Below, piece after piece: positions 36,056 through 47,567 of a stretch of DNA of 64,000 nucleotides. The stretch comes from Azospirillum lipoferum (lineage in GTDB: Bacteria; Pseudomonadota; Alphaproteobacteria; Azospirillales; Azospirillaceae). Positions within the stretch are counted from its first letter, which is position 1, and each line of letters starts with the position of its first letter. Both the position numbers and the translations under genes were made by a program. The notes under the pieces are model-generated. The model made no database searches. It had not been told where the DNA came from and saw only the letters and a program-made list of their open reading frames with translations. Location of the stretch: the NCBI RefSeq assembly GCF_024170005.1, contig NZ_JALJXJ010000005.1, positions 310,001 through 374,000 on the forward strand, given 5' to 3'.

Positions 36056-37126
36056 TCAATTCTCGATGGTTTCTCCACCGCTCCGGCGGCGGATCAGTTG
36101 GTGGGGAAGCAGGACCTCGCCGACGCTGCCTCCCGCCCGCAGGTCGCGCAGACTGGTCACGATCGCGTCGCCGAAGCGCCGGTAGGGGATCTTGATCGAG
36201 CTGAGCCAGGGGGCGATCCAGTCGTTGAGATCGTTGTCGTCGATGCCGACCGGGAGGCAGTCGTCCGGGATGCGCACGCCCTGCTCGCCGGCGGCGCGGA
36301 ACAGGCCGTAGGCCATCAGGTCGCTGGGGCAGAGGACTCCGTCGGGCCAGCCTCCATCTGCGGCCATTCGCCGTGAGGCGGCATAGCCGCAGTCGAGATG
36401 GTTGTCGCCCGGCCCGTCATAGCGGCGGACGGTCAGGCCCGGCCGCCGCTCCTCCAACCGGTCGAGAAACCCCTCCACCCGCTCCCGGATGGTCGAGGAC
36501 AGCTCCGTCGGGTGGATGACGGCGGGCGCGCGCACGCCGCAGGCCAGCAGATGGTCGGCGGCGTCCGCGCCGGCCTGCCTGTTGTCGATGCCGATGAAGG
36601 GACCGCCGCCATAGGGATTGCGGCGGTTCACGAAGACGATCGGTTCGCGCCGGTCCAGCGACGCTTCCAGTTCGGGGCTGGCGACCGCGCTCACCACGAT
36701 GAACCCTTCGGCGAAGCGCGACCGCATCGCGCGCAGATACTCGTCCTGCAGGTCGGGGCGGTCATGGGTGTCGCATAGAATCATCACATAGCCGGCGGCG
36801 CGCAGGGCCGCCTCCGTCGACGCGGCGATCGCGGCCATGGCCGGGTTGTCGAGATTGGGCGCCAGCATGGCGACCAGCCGGCTGTCCCCACCGCGCAAGC
36901 TGCGGCCGATCGGATTGGGACGATAGCCGCGTTCGGCGATCAGGCGCTGCACCTTGGCCACCGTCGCCGCCGACGCCCGCCCGAGGTCACCGTTGGCGAT
37001 GCGCGAGACGGTGGAGACGGACACCCCTGCCTCGGCCGCGATGTCGGCCAAGGACGTTTGTCCGGAGGCCTGTCCCGGTTCTCGGTACCGATCGTTCACG
37101 ACCCCCTCCATTTGTGTAGCGAACAT
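36056..37126 (-). CDS. LacI family transcriptional repressor of the glucoside operon
   Basis: A 356-residue regulator: N-terminal helix-turn-helix and hinge (LADIAAEAGVSVSTVSRIANGDLGRASAATVAKVQRLIAERGYRPNPIGRSLR, about 25-78) followed by a sugar-binding core (LVAMLAPNLDNP, VVSAVASPELEASLDRREPIVFVNR, VGIDDNDLNDWIAP). It reads divergently from the solute-binding-protein gene; a perfect palindromic operator lies between them. Alternative starts exist at ATG 37111 and at a GTG near 37099 that has GGAGGGGG in front; the first fifteen residues are therefore uncertain. It should repress sugar uptake until an alpha-glucoside or its phosphate or hydrolysis product binds. Confidence 0.85.
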   Translation of the reverse strand: MFATQMEGVVNDRYREPGQASGQTSLADIAAEAGVSVSTVSRIANGDLGRASAATVAKVQRLIAERGYRPNPIGRSLRGGDSRLVAMLAPNLDNPAMAAIAASTEAALRAAGYVMILCDTHDRPDLQDEYLRAMRSRFAEGFIVVSAVASPELEASLDRREPIVFVNRRNPYGGGPFIGIDNRQAGADAADHLLACGVRAPAVIHPTELSSTIRERVEGFLDRLEERRPGLTVRRYDGPGDNHLDCGYAASRRMAADGGWPDGVLCPSDLMAYGLFRAAGEQGVRIPDDCLPVGIDDNDLNDWIAPWLSSIKIPYRRFGDAIVTSLRDLRAGGSVGEVLLPHQLIRRRSGGETIEN

Positions 37127-37142
37127 TGCTGTTGACAGTTAA

Positions 37143-37156
37143 GGCAAACGTTTGCC
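37143..37156. promoter_or_regulatory. LacI-family operator, perfect 14-bp palindrome
   Basis: GGCAAACGTTTGCC is perfectly self-complementary, centred on CG, and matches the general form of LacI/GalR-family sites (central CG in an xxCAAACGTTTGxx frame). It lies 17 bases upstream of the LacI-type gene start and 128 bases upstream of the solute-binding-protein start, so one site could regulate both directions. Confidence 0.82.
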
Positions 37157-37283
37157 ATGTTCAAGAACGAAGAGTGGCGCCGGGCAATTCGGCGCCTGCG
37201 TAGAGCTGCCGGCACCGGCAGGAAAGCGGTCCGGATCGGGACCGGGACAAGGGTCCGGAAGCGACCCCACAGGAGGAAGCGCA

Positions 37284-38567
37284 ATGAAGAAGGCAGCATG
37301 GATGGCCGGCTGTGCGCTGGCGTTGTCGATCCTCGGGGCCGCCGGCGCCCGGGCCGAAACCACGTTGCGCATCATGTGGTATTCGGACGGCAACGAGGGC
37401 GAGGTCATGAACGACCTGCTCCGCCGGTTCGAGGAGAAGAACAAGGACGTCAAGGTCGTTCTGGACCAGGTGCCCTTCAAGGCGATCAACGAGACCCTGC
37501 CGGTGCAACTGGCCTCTGGCCAGGGGCCGGATCTCGCCCGCATCACCGACATGGGCGGCTTGGCGCCGTACCTGCTGGATATTCGTCCTCATGTGAAGGA
37601 TGCCGCCTATTGGGAGCAGAATTACGGGCCGTTCCTCCAGTGGATGCGGGTGCCGGGCAACACCACCGCGATCCCCGGTTACATGACGCAACTAACGGTT
37701 ACCGGCCCCTTCGTCAACAAGACGCTGTTCGAACAGGCGGGCGTCGCCATGCCGGGCGCCAACGCGACCTGGGAGGACTGGGCGAAGGCGGCGAAGGCGG
37801 TCGCCGACAAGGTGCAGGCGCCGTTCCCCGTCGCCTTCGACCGCTCGGGACACCGCTTCTTCGGCCTCGCCGTCTCGCAAGGGGCGCAGATGGCCGAGAC
37901 CGGCGGCGAGCTGAAGCCGGTCGATGACGGGTTCAAGCGCGCCGCCAAGCTGGTCGTCGACTGGCACAAATCCGGCGTGATGTCGAAGGAGCTGTGGGGT
38001 GCGGTGTCCGGCACCGCCTATCGCGGCGCCAACGAGGAATTCAAGAACGCCCAGGTCGTCTTCTACGAATCGGGATCCTGGCAGACCGCGCAGTTCGACA
38101 AGACCATCGGCGACGCCTTCGACTGGGTCGCCGTGCCGACGCCCTGCGGTCCGGCGAACTGCTCCGGCATGCCCGGCGGCGCAGCGCTGGTGGCGCTGAA
38201 GACCAGCAGCCATCCGGCCGAGGTCGGGCGCCTGCTCGACTATCTCGCCAGCGAGGATGTCGCGGCGGAATTCTACGCGCGCACGCTGTTCGTGCCGGGC
38301 CATATCGGCCTTGCCAAGAAGGGCATCGCCTACAAGTCGGCTTCGCCGCAGGCCGCAGCCGCGCTGAAGGTGTTCGGCGATGCGGTGGGCAAGCTCGATC
38401 CGGTGGCCTACCGCATCCAGGGCGATCCCAGCAGCCGCATCGTCTTCAACGCCGCCATCAGCCGCCTCGGCCAGGTGGTGGTCGGCGAAACGACCCTGGA
38501 CGACGCCTATCAGCGGATTTCCGCCGATGTCGCCCAGCAGATCGCCGAGCGCAAGAAGAAGCAATAA
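37284..38567 (+). CDS. Sugar ABC transporter substrate-binding protein (family 1)
   Basis: A 427-residue periplasmic protein with a signal peptide (KKAAWMAGCALALSILGAAGARA) and a family-1 extracellular solute-binding domain: LRIMWYSDGNEGEVMNDLLRRFEEKN at the start, SGQGPDLARITDMGGLAPYLLDI and a C-terminal IVFNAAISRLGQVVVGETTLDDAY. Perfect ribosome site AGGAGGAAG before the ATG. It is the first gene of an uptake operon with two permeases, an ATPase and a GH31 glycosidase, so an alpha-glucoside or xyloside is the probable ligand. Confidence 0.87.
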   Translation: MKKAAWMAGCALALSILGAAGARAETTLRIMWYSDGNEGEVMNDLLRRFEEKNKDVKVVLDQVPFKAINETLPVQLASGQGPDLARITDMGGLAPYLLDIRPHVKDAAYWEQNYGPFLQWMRVPGNTTAIPGYMTQLTVTGPFVNKTLFEQAGVAMPGANATWEDWAKAAKAVADKVQAPFPVAFDRSGHRFFGLAVSQGAQMAETGGELKPVDDGFKRAAKLVVDWHKSGVMSKELWGAVSGTAYRGANEEFKNAQVVFYESGSWQTAQFDKTIGDAFDWVAVPTPCGPANCSGMPGGAALVALKTSSHPAEVGRLLDYLASEDVAAEFYARTLFVPGHIGLAKKGIAYKSASPQAAAALKVFGDAVGKLDPVAYRIQGDPSSRIVFNAAISRLGQVVVGETTLDDAYQRISADVAQQIAERKKKQ

Positions 38568-38582
38568 CTCCCGGCCTTTGCT

Positions 38583-38620
38583 CCCAACCCTGGGCCCCAA
38601 TCCCGGGCCCCAACCCTGGG
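38583..38620 (+). repeat. Three tandem 13-bp GC-rich units between the binding-protein and permease genes
   Basis: Consecutive units CCCAACCCTGGG (38583-38594), CCCCAATCCCGGG (38595-38607) and CCCCAACCCTGGG (38608-38620). Each has a near-palindromic core, so the RNA can form short GC hairpins. It sits 15 bases after the binding-protein stop and 9 bases before the permease start. Such elements at this position in sugar operons usually keep the binding-protein message abundant relative to the permeases. Confidence 0.7.
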
Positions 38621-38629
38621 CGGTGGATC

Positions 38630-39657
<1,028 letters not shown>

Positions 39658-39661
<4 letters not shown>

Positions 39662-40713
39662 CCGGAAAACTCCGCCGTCTGCTCCTGGCGCGGCGTGGCG
39701 GCGCCTCCTGGCATTGGACCGATGTCGCCAGCTATGGCTATCTGGCGCTGGGCGTGCTGCTGATGTTCGGGCCGGTGCTCTGGCTGGCGCTGTCGTCCTT
39801 CAAGACGCCGGCGGCCCTGCTGGAATTCCCGCCGTCGCTGCTGCCGATGGCGCAGAGCGAGGTGTCGGTGCCGGGCTATCCGCAGCCGCTGCCGCTGTTC
39901 CGGGTGACGATGGAGGACGGTTCGGTCCGCGAACTGGCGCAGGTCCGTCGCGTCGGCATCACCGCCCAGATGGTCGATCCGGCGGCGCCCGGCCAGACCA
40001 TCCGGGTGCCGGCCGACCGCCGGACGCCGGTGCGCCACATGGCCCTGGCGGTGGAGAACTACACCGACCCGCTGACGCAGTTCGATTTCCTGCGCTTCCT
40101 GCGCAATTCGTTGGTGGTGACGGTGGTGGCGACCATCATCACGCTGTTGATCAACTCGATGGCCGCCTACGCGCTGTCGGTCTACGAGTTCCGCGGCAAG
40201 AAGCTGGCGATGCTGGGGGTGATCGGCACCCTGATGATCCCCATCACCATCATCCTGGCGCCGGTCTATCTGGTGGTCACCAAGCTGGGCTTCGTCGACT
40301 CGCTATGGGCGGTGATCCTGCCGGGGGCCGCCACTCCGACCGGTGTCTTCCTGCTGCGCCAGTACATGCTGACCATCCCGCGCGACCTGATCGAGGCGGC
40401 GCGGATGGACAAGGCGTCGGAATGGCGCATCTACGCGCGGATCGTCATGCCGCTGTCGATGCCGGCGCTGGCGGTGCTGGCGATCTTCTCGGTCATGTGG
40501 CGCTGGAACGAGTTCCTGTGGCCGCTGGCCGTCCTGACCAAGACCGAGGTCCACACGCTGCCGATCGCGCTCAACGCCTTCCAGGGCGAGTTGCAGACGC
40601 AATGGCATTATCTGCTCGCCATGACCGTGGTGACCCTGCTGCCGGTGGCGCTCGTCTTCGCCTTCCTGCAGCGCTTCATCACCAGCGGCATCGCGAACAC
40701 GGGGATGAAGTGA
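39658..40713 (+). CDS. Sugar ABC transporter permease (MalG/AglG-like) with a large periplasmic loop
   Basis: A 351-residue inner-membrane protein with the EAA loop EAARMDKASEWRIYARIVMPLS. Between the first helix and the core there is an extra approximately 80-residue periplasmic segment (about 58-140), containing PLFRVTMEDGSVRELAQVRRVG, that ordinary MalG proteins lack but AglG-type alpha-glucoside permeases have. This supports an alpha-glucoside-type system. The ATPase gene begins one base after its stop. Confidence 0.85.
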
Positions 40714-40714
40714 C

Positions 40715-41754
<1,040 letters not shown>

Positions 41755-41758
<4 letters not shown>

Positions 41759-44121
41759 AGGCCCTGACCCGAGCCCGTTTCCGCGGGCGCGACGGCATCT
41801 ATGCCGTGTTCGATCTCGACCATGGTGTCGATCTGCGCATCGGCTTCGTCGAGGATGATATCGGCCGCATCGTGATGCGGCGCGGTGGCGCCTACCGCCT
41901 CGACCGCGGCTGGTCGGTGGCGCCCGGCGGTGCTGATCCGTCCTATGCCGGGCGGGACCGCGACGACCTGACCGGCTTCGCCTGCCCGCCTGCCGATGTC
42001 GAGGAGAGCGAGGGCACGGTCACGCTGCGGGGGGCCAGGCTCCGCGCCGTCGTGACGCTGGAGCCCTTCGGCATCGCCTGGTACCGGGCGGGGGAGGAGG
42101 TTCCCTTCCTTCAGGACCGCCGCACCCAGGCCTATTTCGTCTCGCGCAAGACCCACGCCTTTTCGCATTTCGTCGAGCGCGGCGGGGACGAGCGGCATTA
42201 CGGGCTGGGCGACAAGGCCGGTCCGCTGGACCGTACCGGCCGCCGCTTCCGCGTCGATGCGGTCGATCCCTGCGGCTTCGATGCCGAGCTGAGCGACCCG
42301 CTCTACAAGATGATCCCGTTCCTGCTGGTCGCCGGGCCGACGGGGGCGCACGGGGTCTATTACGACAACCTCGCCACCGCCGAGATCGACGTCGGCGCCA
42401 CCATCGACAACTACCACGGCCTGTTCCGCTCGTACCGTGCCGACGACGGCGACCTCGACGCCTACGTCTTCGCCGGTCCGGGCGTTCCGGACGTGGTGCG
42501 CGCCTTTTCGCGCCTGACCGGCGGCCATGCCTTCGGACCGAAATGGACGCTGGGCTTCGCCACCACCTCGATGGCGATCGCCGACGCCGCCGACGCCGAT
42601 GCCCGCATCGCCGACTTCGTCGACCGCTGCGCCGAGCACGCGATTCCCTGCGACAGTTTCCATTTCGGTTCCGGCTACACCATGATCGGCGGGCGGCGCT
42701 ACGCCTTCAACTGGAACCACGACAAGTTCCCCGATCCTGCCGCGACGCTCGCCAAGCTGAACGCCGCCGGGCTGCACCCGGTCGCCAACCTGAAGCCCTG
42801 CCTGCTCGACGACCATCCCCGCCTGTCGGAGGTGACGGCGGTCGGCGGGCTGGTGAGCGACGGCGAGACCGGCGAGCCGGCGGTGGCGCAGTTCTGGGAC
42901 GGGCTCGGCTACCATCTCGACTTCACCAACGCCAAGGCGCGCGACTGGTGGCGCAACGGGATCGAGACGGCGCTGCTGGCCCCCGGCATGGTGTCGGTGT
43001 GGAACGACAACAACGAATACGAGATCTGGGACGAGGATGCCGTTGCGGCCGGCGATGGCCGACCCTTCCCCCAGACGCTGGCGCGGCCGGCGCAGGCGCT
43101 GCTGATGACCAAGCTGGCCTACGAGACCCAGGCGGCCTGGGTACCGGGCAAGCGGCCCTACACCATCACCCGCGGCGGGTCGGCCGGCCTGTGGCGCTAC
43201 GGCCAGACCTGGTCGGGCGATAACGCCACCGCCTGGAAGACGCTGCGCTTCAACCTGACCCAGGGGCTCAACATGAGCCTGTCCGGCATGTTCGACATCG
43301 GGCATGACACCGGTGGTTTCCATGGGCCGAGCCCCGGGCCGGAGCTGCTCTGCCGCTTCGTCGAGTTCTGCTCCTTCTGGCCGCGCTTCATGATGAACAG
43401 CTGGAACAGCGACGGCATCACCACGCTGCCCTGGATGCATCCGGAGGTCATCGATCCGATCCGTGAGGCGATCCGCCTGCGCTATCGCCTGATGCCCTAT
43501 CTCTACACCCGGATGTGGCGGGCGGCGGAGGCGGACGAGCCGGTGGTGCGCCCGCTGTTCTACGACTTCCCCGACGATCCGGGCGCCGCGACGACCGAGG
43601 ACGCCTTCATGCTCGGCCCCGACCTGCTGGTGGCGCCGGTGCTGGAGCCGGGGGCGGACAGCCGGTCGGTCCGGCTGCCCAAGCATCCCGGCGGCTGGTA
43701 CCTCTTCCATGACGGCACGCATCATGCGGGCGGAGCGGTCGCGACGGTGGCGGCCCCGCTCGGTCGGGCGCCGCTGTTCGTGCGGGCCGGCGCCCTGCTG
43801 CCGTTGGCGGCGGCCGGACTGCGCGTCGATCCGGCGACGGATACCGAACGCGAACTCGTCGTTTATGGTGAAATCGGCGGCGATGCGGCGGGCGCCACGG
43901 CCGTGCTCTATGACGATGACGGCGACACCACCGGCTGGCGCGACGGCGCCGGGCTGGTGACCCGGCTCACGGCGGTGCGCCAGGGTGACGCCGTGGTGGT
44001 CTCCGCCAAGGCGACCGGCCGCTACCAGCCGGCATGGCGCAGCCTGCGCCTGCGCAGCGTGGGCGGATCGCAGGCGCGGCCCGGCACGGTCGAGGGTGCC
44101 GCGCTGAACCTGGAGGCTTGA
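41755..44121 (+). CDS. Glycoside hydrolase family 31 (alpha-glucosidase/alpha-xylosidase)
   Basis: A 788-residue cytosolic enzyme (no signal peptide). The GH31 nucleophile motif is WNDNNEYE with Asp418, and the acid/base Asp489 lies in TWSGDNATAW. Surrounding family blocks RHYGLGDKAGPLDRTGRRF, SFHFGSGYTMIGGRRY, GMFDIGHDTGGFHGPSPGPEL and RFMMNSWNSDG are intact. The C-terminal beta domain includes APLFVRAGALLPLA. It is last in the uptake operon, overlapping the ATPase by 4 bases, and would hydrolyse the imported alpha-linked disaccharide. Alpha-glucosidase or alpha-xylosidase specificity cannot be decided from these motifs. Confidence 0.88.
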
Positions 44122-44122
44122 G

Positions 44123-44146
44123 CTTCCTGTCTTCGCAGTCAGGAAG
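44123..44146. terminator. Possible stem-loop between convergent glycosidase and ABC permease genes
   Basis: CTTCCTG (44123-44129) pairs with CAGGAAG (44140-44146) around a 10-base loop, immediately after the GH31 stop and 12 bases before the end of the convergent permease gene. There is no T-run, so termination is uncertain. Confidence 0.35.
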
Positions 44147-44158
44147 ACGGAGCTTGTC

Positions 44159-44947
44159 TCAATCGGAGCGGGGCGGGGTGAAGCGCGGCACCAGCAGCCG
44201 GCGGAGCCCCGCCACACCGGCATAGAGCACCAGCCCCAGCAGGCAGAGTTGCAGCACGATGGCGAACATCTGTGCCGTTTCGTAGGAATTGATCCTGCTC
44301 ACCAGCAGATATCCCAGCCCGGAGCTTCCCGACACGAACTCCGCCACCACCGTGCCGACCAGGGCCAGGACGATGCCGACCTCCAGCCCGGTGACGATGT
44401 AGGGCAGGGCATGGGGGAACTCCAGGCGGCGGAGCAGCTGGAAGCGGCCGGCGTCGAAGGAGACCATCAGGTCGCGCAACCCCTCCGGCACCGACCGGAT
44501 GCCGAGCAGCGTGTTCATCATGATCGGGTAGAAGGGCAGGATGGCGGAGGTGAGGATCTTCGGACCGAGACCGAACCCCATCCACACCACGAACAGCGGA
44601 ATCAGCGCGACCTTCGGCAGGACCTGGAAGGCGACGATGAAGGGCCTCGACAGGCGCTCCAGCGTCGGCGACAGCGAAAGCAGGATGCCTGTCGCCACGC
44701 CGAGGACGGCCGCCAGCAGGAAGCCGGCCACCGCACCGGCGAAGGTCATCGCCGTGTGGCTCCAGGCCCGCCGGCTGGACAGCAGCGCCGCCCATTCCTC
44801 CAGCACCGGGCGGGGAGCGGGAAGAATGAAAGGGGAGATGTTCCAGGCGGTGACGAAGCCATGCCAGGCCAGCAGGCCGGCCGCCAGCAGGCACGGCGTG
44901 ACCAGCCAGGGCAGCCAGACCGCATCGCGCAAACGGACTTTCCTCAT
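44159..44947 (-). CDS. ABC importer permease (SsuC/NMT1 class)
   Basis: A 262-residue inner-membrane protein of the BPD permease type used for nitrate, sulfonate, taurine and pyrimidine-precursor uptake. Hydrophobic helices alternate with VLPKVALIPLFVVWMGFGLGPKI and the contact loop TLLGIRSVPEGLRDLMVSFDAGRFQLLRRLEFPHALPY. Its ATG overlaps the ATPase stop by 4 bases. It is the last gene of a three-gene - strand importer. Confidence 0.85.
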   Translation of the reverse strand: MRKVRLRDAVWLPWLVTPCLLAAGLLAWHGFVTAWNISPFILPAPRPVLEEWAALLSSRRAWSHTAMTFAGAVAGFLLAAVLGVATGILLSLSPTLERLSRPFIVAFQVLPKVALIPLFVVWMGFGLGPKILTSAILPFYPIMMNTLLGIRSVPEGLRDLMVSFDAGRFQLLRRLEFPHALPYIVTGLEVGIVLALVGTVVAEFVSGSSGLGYLLVSRINSYETAQMFAIVLQLCLLGLVLYAGVAGLRRLLVPRFTPPRSD

Positions 44948-45771
44948 GGCTGTTCCATCAGTCCGGCCAATCTTTCGTGCAGATCGCGCACCATCTGCTG
45001 GAACTCCGGCGAATAGGTGAGACCGCGGCTGCGAGGCCTGGGGAAGGGCACCTCGACTACAGTGTCGATCCGTCCCGGTCCCGGCGAGAACAGGACGATC
45101 CGGTCGGCCAGGAATGCCGCCTCCGCCATCGAATGGGTCACCAGGACGACGGTCTTGCGGGTCGCGAGCCAGAGCGTCTGAAGCTCCAGGTTCAGGGCCT
45201 CGCGGGAAATCGCGTCGAGTGCCGCGAAGGGCTCGTCCATCAGCAGCACGTCGGGATCGTAGGACAGGGCCCGCGCGATGGCGACACGCTGGCGCATGCC
45301 GCCGGAAATCTCGTGCGGCATGCGGGAGCCGATGCCGGCTGCACCGACCAGCGCCAGCATCGCCCGCGCGCCTGACTGCCGCTCCGCCCGCGGCGATCGT
45401 CCGCGCAGGTCCAGCGGCAGCCGCACATTCTCCTCCACCGTCAGCCAGGGGAGCAGGGGCGCGTCCTGGAAGACCAGCCCCAGCCGCGACCGAAGCTCCT
45501 TCCGGCAGCGGCCCCCGTCCCACAGGGGGCTGCCGGCAATGGCGATGGTCCCGCAGGTCGGCTCCAGCAATCCGCTGATCATGCGCAGCAGGGTGGTCTT
45601 GCCGCAACCCGACGGCCCGAGGAAGACGACGAACTCGCCGTCGGCGATCGACAGGCTGCTGGGCAGGAGCGCCGGCGCCGCCCCGGCACCGGCATCGAAG
45701 ATCTTGCCGACCCCCGTAAGGGCGATCAGGGGTGGCCGCCCGCCGCTGCTGGCAACGCCGGTCCCGCTCAC
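44944..45771 (-). CDS. ABC importer ATPase (SsuB/TauB class)
   Basis: A 275-residue ATPase: Walker A GPSGCGKTT, Q-loop FQDAPLLPWLTVEENV, signature ISGGMRQRVAIARAL, Walker B LLMDEPFAALD and H-loop VTHSM. I start it at GTG 45771, which overlaps the binding-protein stop (GTGA); no ATG fits. It belongs with the permease downstream and the NMT1-type binding protein upstream. Confidence 0.86.
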   Translation of the reverse strand: MSGTGVASSGGRPPLIALTGVGKIFDAGAGAAPALLPSSLSIADGEFVVFLGPSGCGKTTLLRMISGLLEPTCGTIAIAGSPLWDGGRCRKELRSRLGLVFQDAPLLPWLTVEENVRLPLDLRGRSPRAERQSGARAMLALVGAAGIGSRMPHEISGGMRQRVAIARALSYDPDVLLMDEPFAALDAISREALNLELQTLWLATRKTVVLVTHSMAEAAFLADRIVLFSPGPGRIDTVVEVPFPRPRSRGLTYSPEFQQMVRDLHERLAGLMEQP

Positions 45772-46787
45772 AGCGCGTCGATGAACCGGTTGGTGTAAAG
45801 ATCCTCCTGTTTCATGTTCGGTGGAGCGAACCCGCAGGAAACCATCAGGTCGTAGGCGCTCTGCCAGCGTTTCGGCACGTTGCGCAGCAGGTTCTCGCGG
45901 CCGTCCGCCAGCAGGAAGGCGATGTTTTCCTTGTAGATCGCGGCGGCAAGCTCCGGGTTGCGGGCTTCGGCCATGTCGTAGCGTTCCATGGCCTTCAGCG
46001 CGTCCGCGACGGCGACCTTGCCATCGATCAGGTCGAGCAGTGCGGTGCGGACGGCGCGGACGTAGCGCTGGATCACGGGCCCATGCCGCTCGATCACCTC
46101 GCTCTTGCCCGCGTAGCAGAATCCCGGCGTCGGAGCGACAGTATCGGTGTTCCACAGGTGAACGGGCTGGCCGCTCTTCTGCAATGCGACCGCGATGCTG
46201 GCGGTCACGAAATAGGCGTCGATCCGGCCCTGGCGGATCAGGTCGACCCCCGCCGGCGAATTGTTCACGACCACCCGCTGGACAGCGGTGCGGTCCACAC
46301 CGCGGGCCGCCAGCATGATGTCGAGCAGCGTTTCCGTGGTGCCGCCGACCGACTGGATGCCGACCGTCCGGTTCGCCATGTCCTGCGGCCCGCTCACCGG
46401 TTTGTCCCGCAGGCTCACCACGAACCAGGGGGAACTCTGCTGCACCGTGCCGAAGGCGACGAGGTCGCGGCCCGCCGGCTGCGCGCTGGCCCGGATGTGA
46501 TCGACTGCCCCGATGCGGGCGATCGTCGCGTTCCCGCCCAGAACCTGCTGCAACGCCATGGAGGAGCCGCGAGCCTCCTCGATGCCGACCCGGAGCCCCT
46601 CGCGTTCGAAATACCCGCCGGCCTGCGCGAACAGGACGTCGATGAAGGCCAGGATGAACTGGTTGGGCAGCACGATGGAAAGAGCATCCTGCGCCTGTGC
46701 ACCCACCTGTGCACCCAATGGCCTTACCGAGGCCAGGAACATGCCCGCCGCGCTGGCCGTCAGCAGATCCCGTCGCTTTACCGTCAT
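45768..46787 (-). CDS. NMT1/SsuA-like periplasmic binding protein with Tat-type signal
   Basis: A 339-residue secreted protein. The N-terminus TVKRRDLLTASAAGMFLAS has the twin-arginine pattern. The mature part (LSIVLPNQFILAFIDVLFAQAGGYFEREGLRVGIEEARGSSMALQQVLGGNATIARIGAVDHIRA) is an NMT1/THI5-like binding domain. The ligand (aromatic or aliphatic sulfonate, nitrate-like, thiamine precursor) is not evident. I prefer ATG 46787, with GGA 7 bases before; the frame continues to a TTG at 46802. Confidence 0.8.
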   Translation of the reverse strand: MTVKRRDLLTASAAGMFLASVRPLGAQVGAQAQDALSIVLPNQFILAFIDVLFAQAGGYFEREGLRVGIEEARGSSMALQQVLGGNATIARIGAVDHIRASAQPAGRDLVAFGTVQQSSPWFVVSLRDKPVSGPQDMANRTVGIQSVGGTTETLLDIMLAARGVDRTAVQRVVVNNSPAGVDLIRQGRIDAYFVTASIAVALQKSGQPVHLWNTDTVAPTPGFCYAGKSEVIERHGPVIQRYVRAVRTALLDLIDGKVAVADALKAMERYDMAEARNPELAAAIYKENIAFLLADGRENLLRNVPKRWQSAYDLMVSCGFAPPNMKQEDLYTNRFIDAL

Positions 46788-47043
46788 GGTCGATTCCATC
46801 AATCAAATCAAACGACACAGGCGTGCCGACTCTCCAGCGGGAATCACGGAGGTGCATGCATACAAAAGAATATTGCGGAGCTTCGGCAGGATTGCCAAGC
46901 CCCTTCCGTAGCGCGGACGGCACGGCGGCGCCGTGGATGAAGGGGCGCGTAAAGGGCCGGCGGTCTTTACAACGCTTTACTCGCGTAACGACCGCCGCCC
47001 GGCCACACTCCCCTCAGAACAACACGCAAGAGGAGCAGGGGAC

Positions 47044-47481
47044 ATGGCTCACCTTTCCGCCCATGACGACGGTGCACTGCCGACATCGCCGCACCAGCGC
47101 TGGCCCGAAGCCGACGCCTTCGCGATGCAAGCGCACGCATTCGGCGAGGCGGAGATCAACGCCTACGTCTCCTACGTCAGGACGCTGGTCAACGCCGTGA
47201 CCTCCATCCGGCTGGCGTCGGATGCGCGGCGGCGCTGGATGGAGCGCAACGGTGCCGCCTGTCCCGATGCGGAGAAGATGTCCCGCCTGATCGAGGCCGA
47301 GATGGACCGCGCCGACGAGATGGCGCACCGCATCATCGGGCTGGTGGCGTCGGTGCGTGCGGACTCCGCTCCGCCATCGCTTCCCAAGCGCACCGAGGCG
47401 GCACCCGTTTCCGTCTTCCGCTCAGCCCCGGGGCTGCGGACGGTGCAGAAGGACAAGCAGCCCTGGGTCCGGCATGGTTGA
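47044..47481 (+). CDS. 145-residue protein of unknown function
   Basis: ATG 47044 follows GAGGAGCAGGGG. The product is mostly helical: residues 36-60 (AEINAYVSYVRTLVNAVTSIRLASD) and 75-105 (DAEKMSRLIEAEMDRADEMAHRIIGLVASV) could pair as a coiled coil. No signal peptide or membrane segment is present; the C-terminal third is Pro/Arg-rich. No family recognised. It stands alone, divergent from the NMT1-type importer and 86 bases before the OYE-like gene. Confidence 0.6.
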   Translation: MAHLSAHDDGALPTSPHQRWPEADAFAMQAHAFGEAEINAYVSYVRTLVNAVTSIRLASDARRRWMERNGAACPDAEKMSRLIEAEMDRADEMAHRIIGLVASVRADSAPPSLPKRTEAAPVSVFRSAPGLRTVQKDKQPWVRHG

Positions 47482-47567
47482 GCCTGGGATGGCGGTTTTC
47501 GGCATGATTGAAACTCCAGCGCCTGGCTGCGCTGCGATGCGGTTTTGATCCGGTGGAAGGTACCGGA

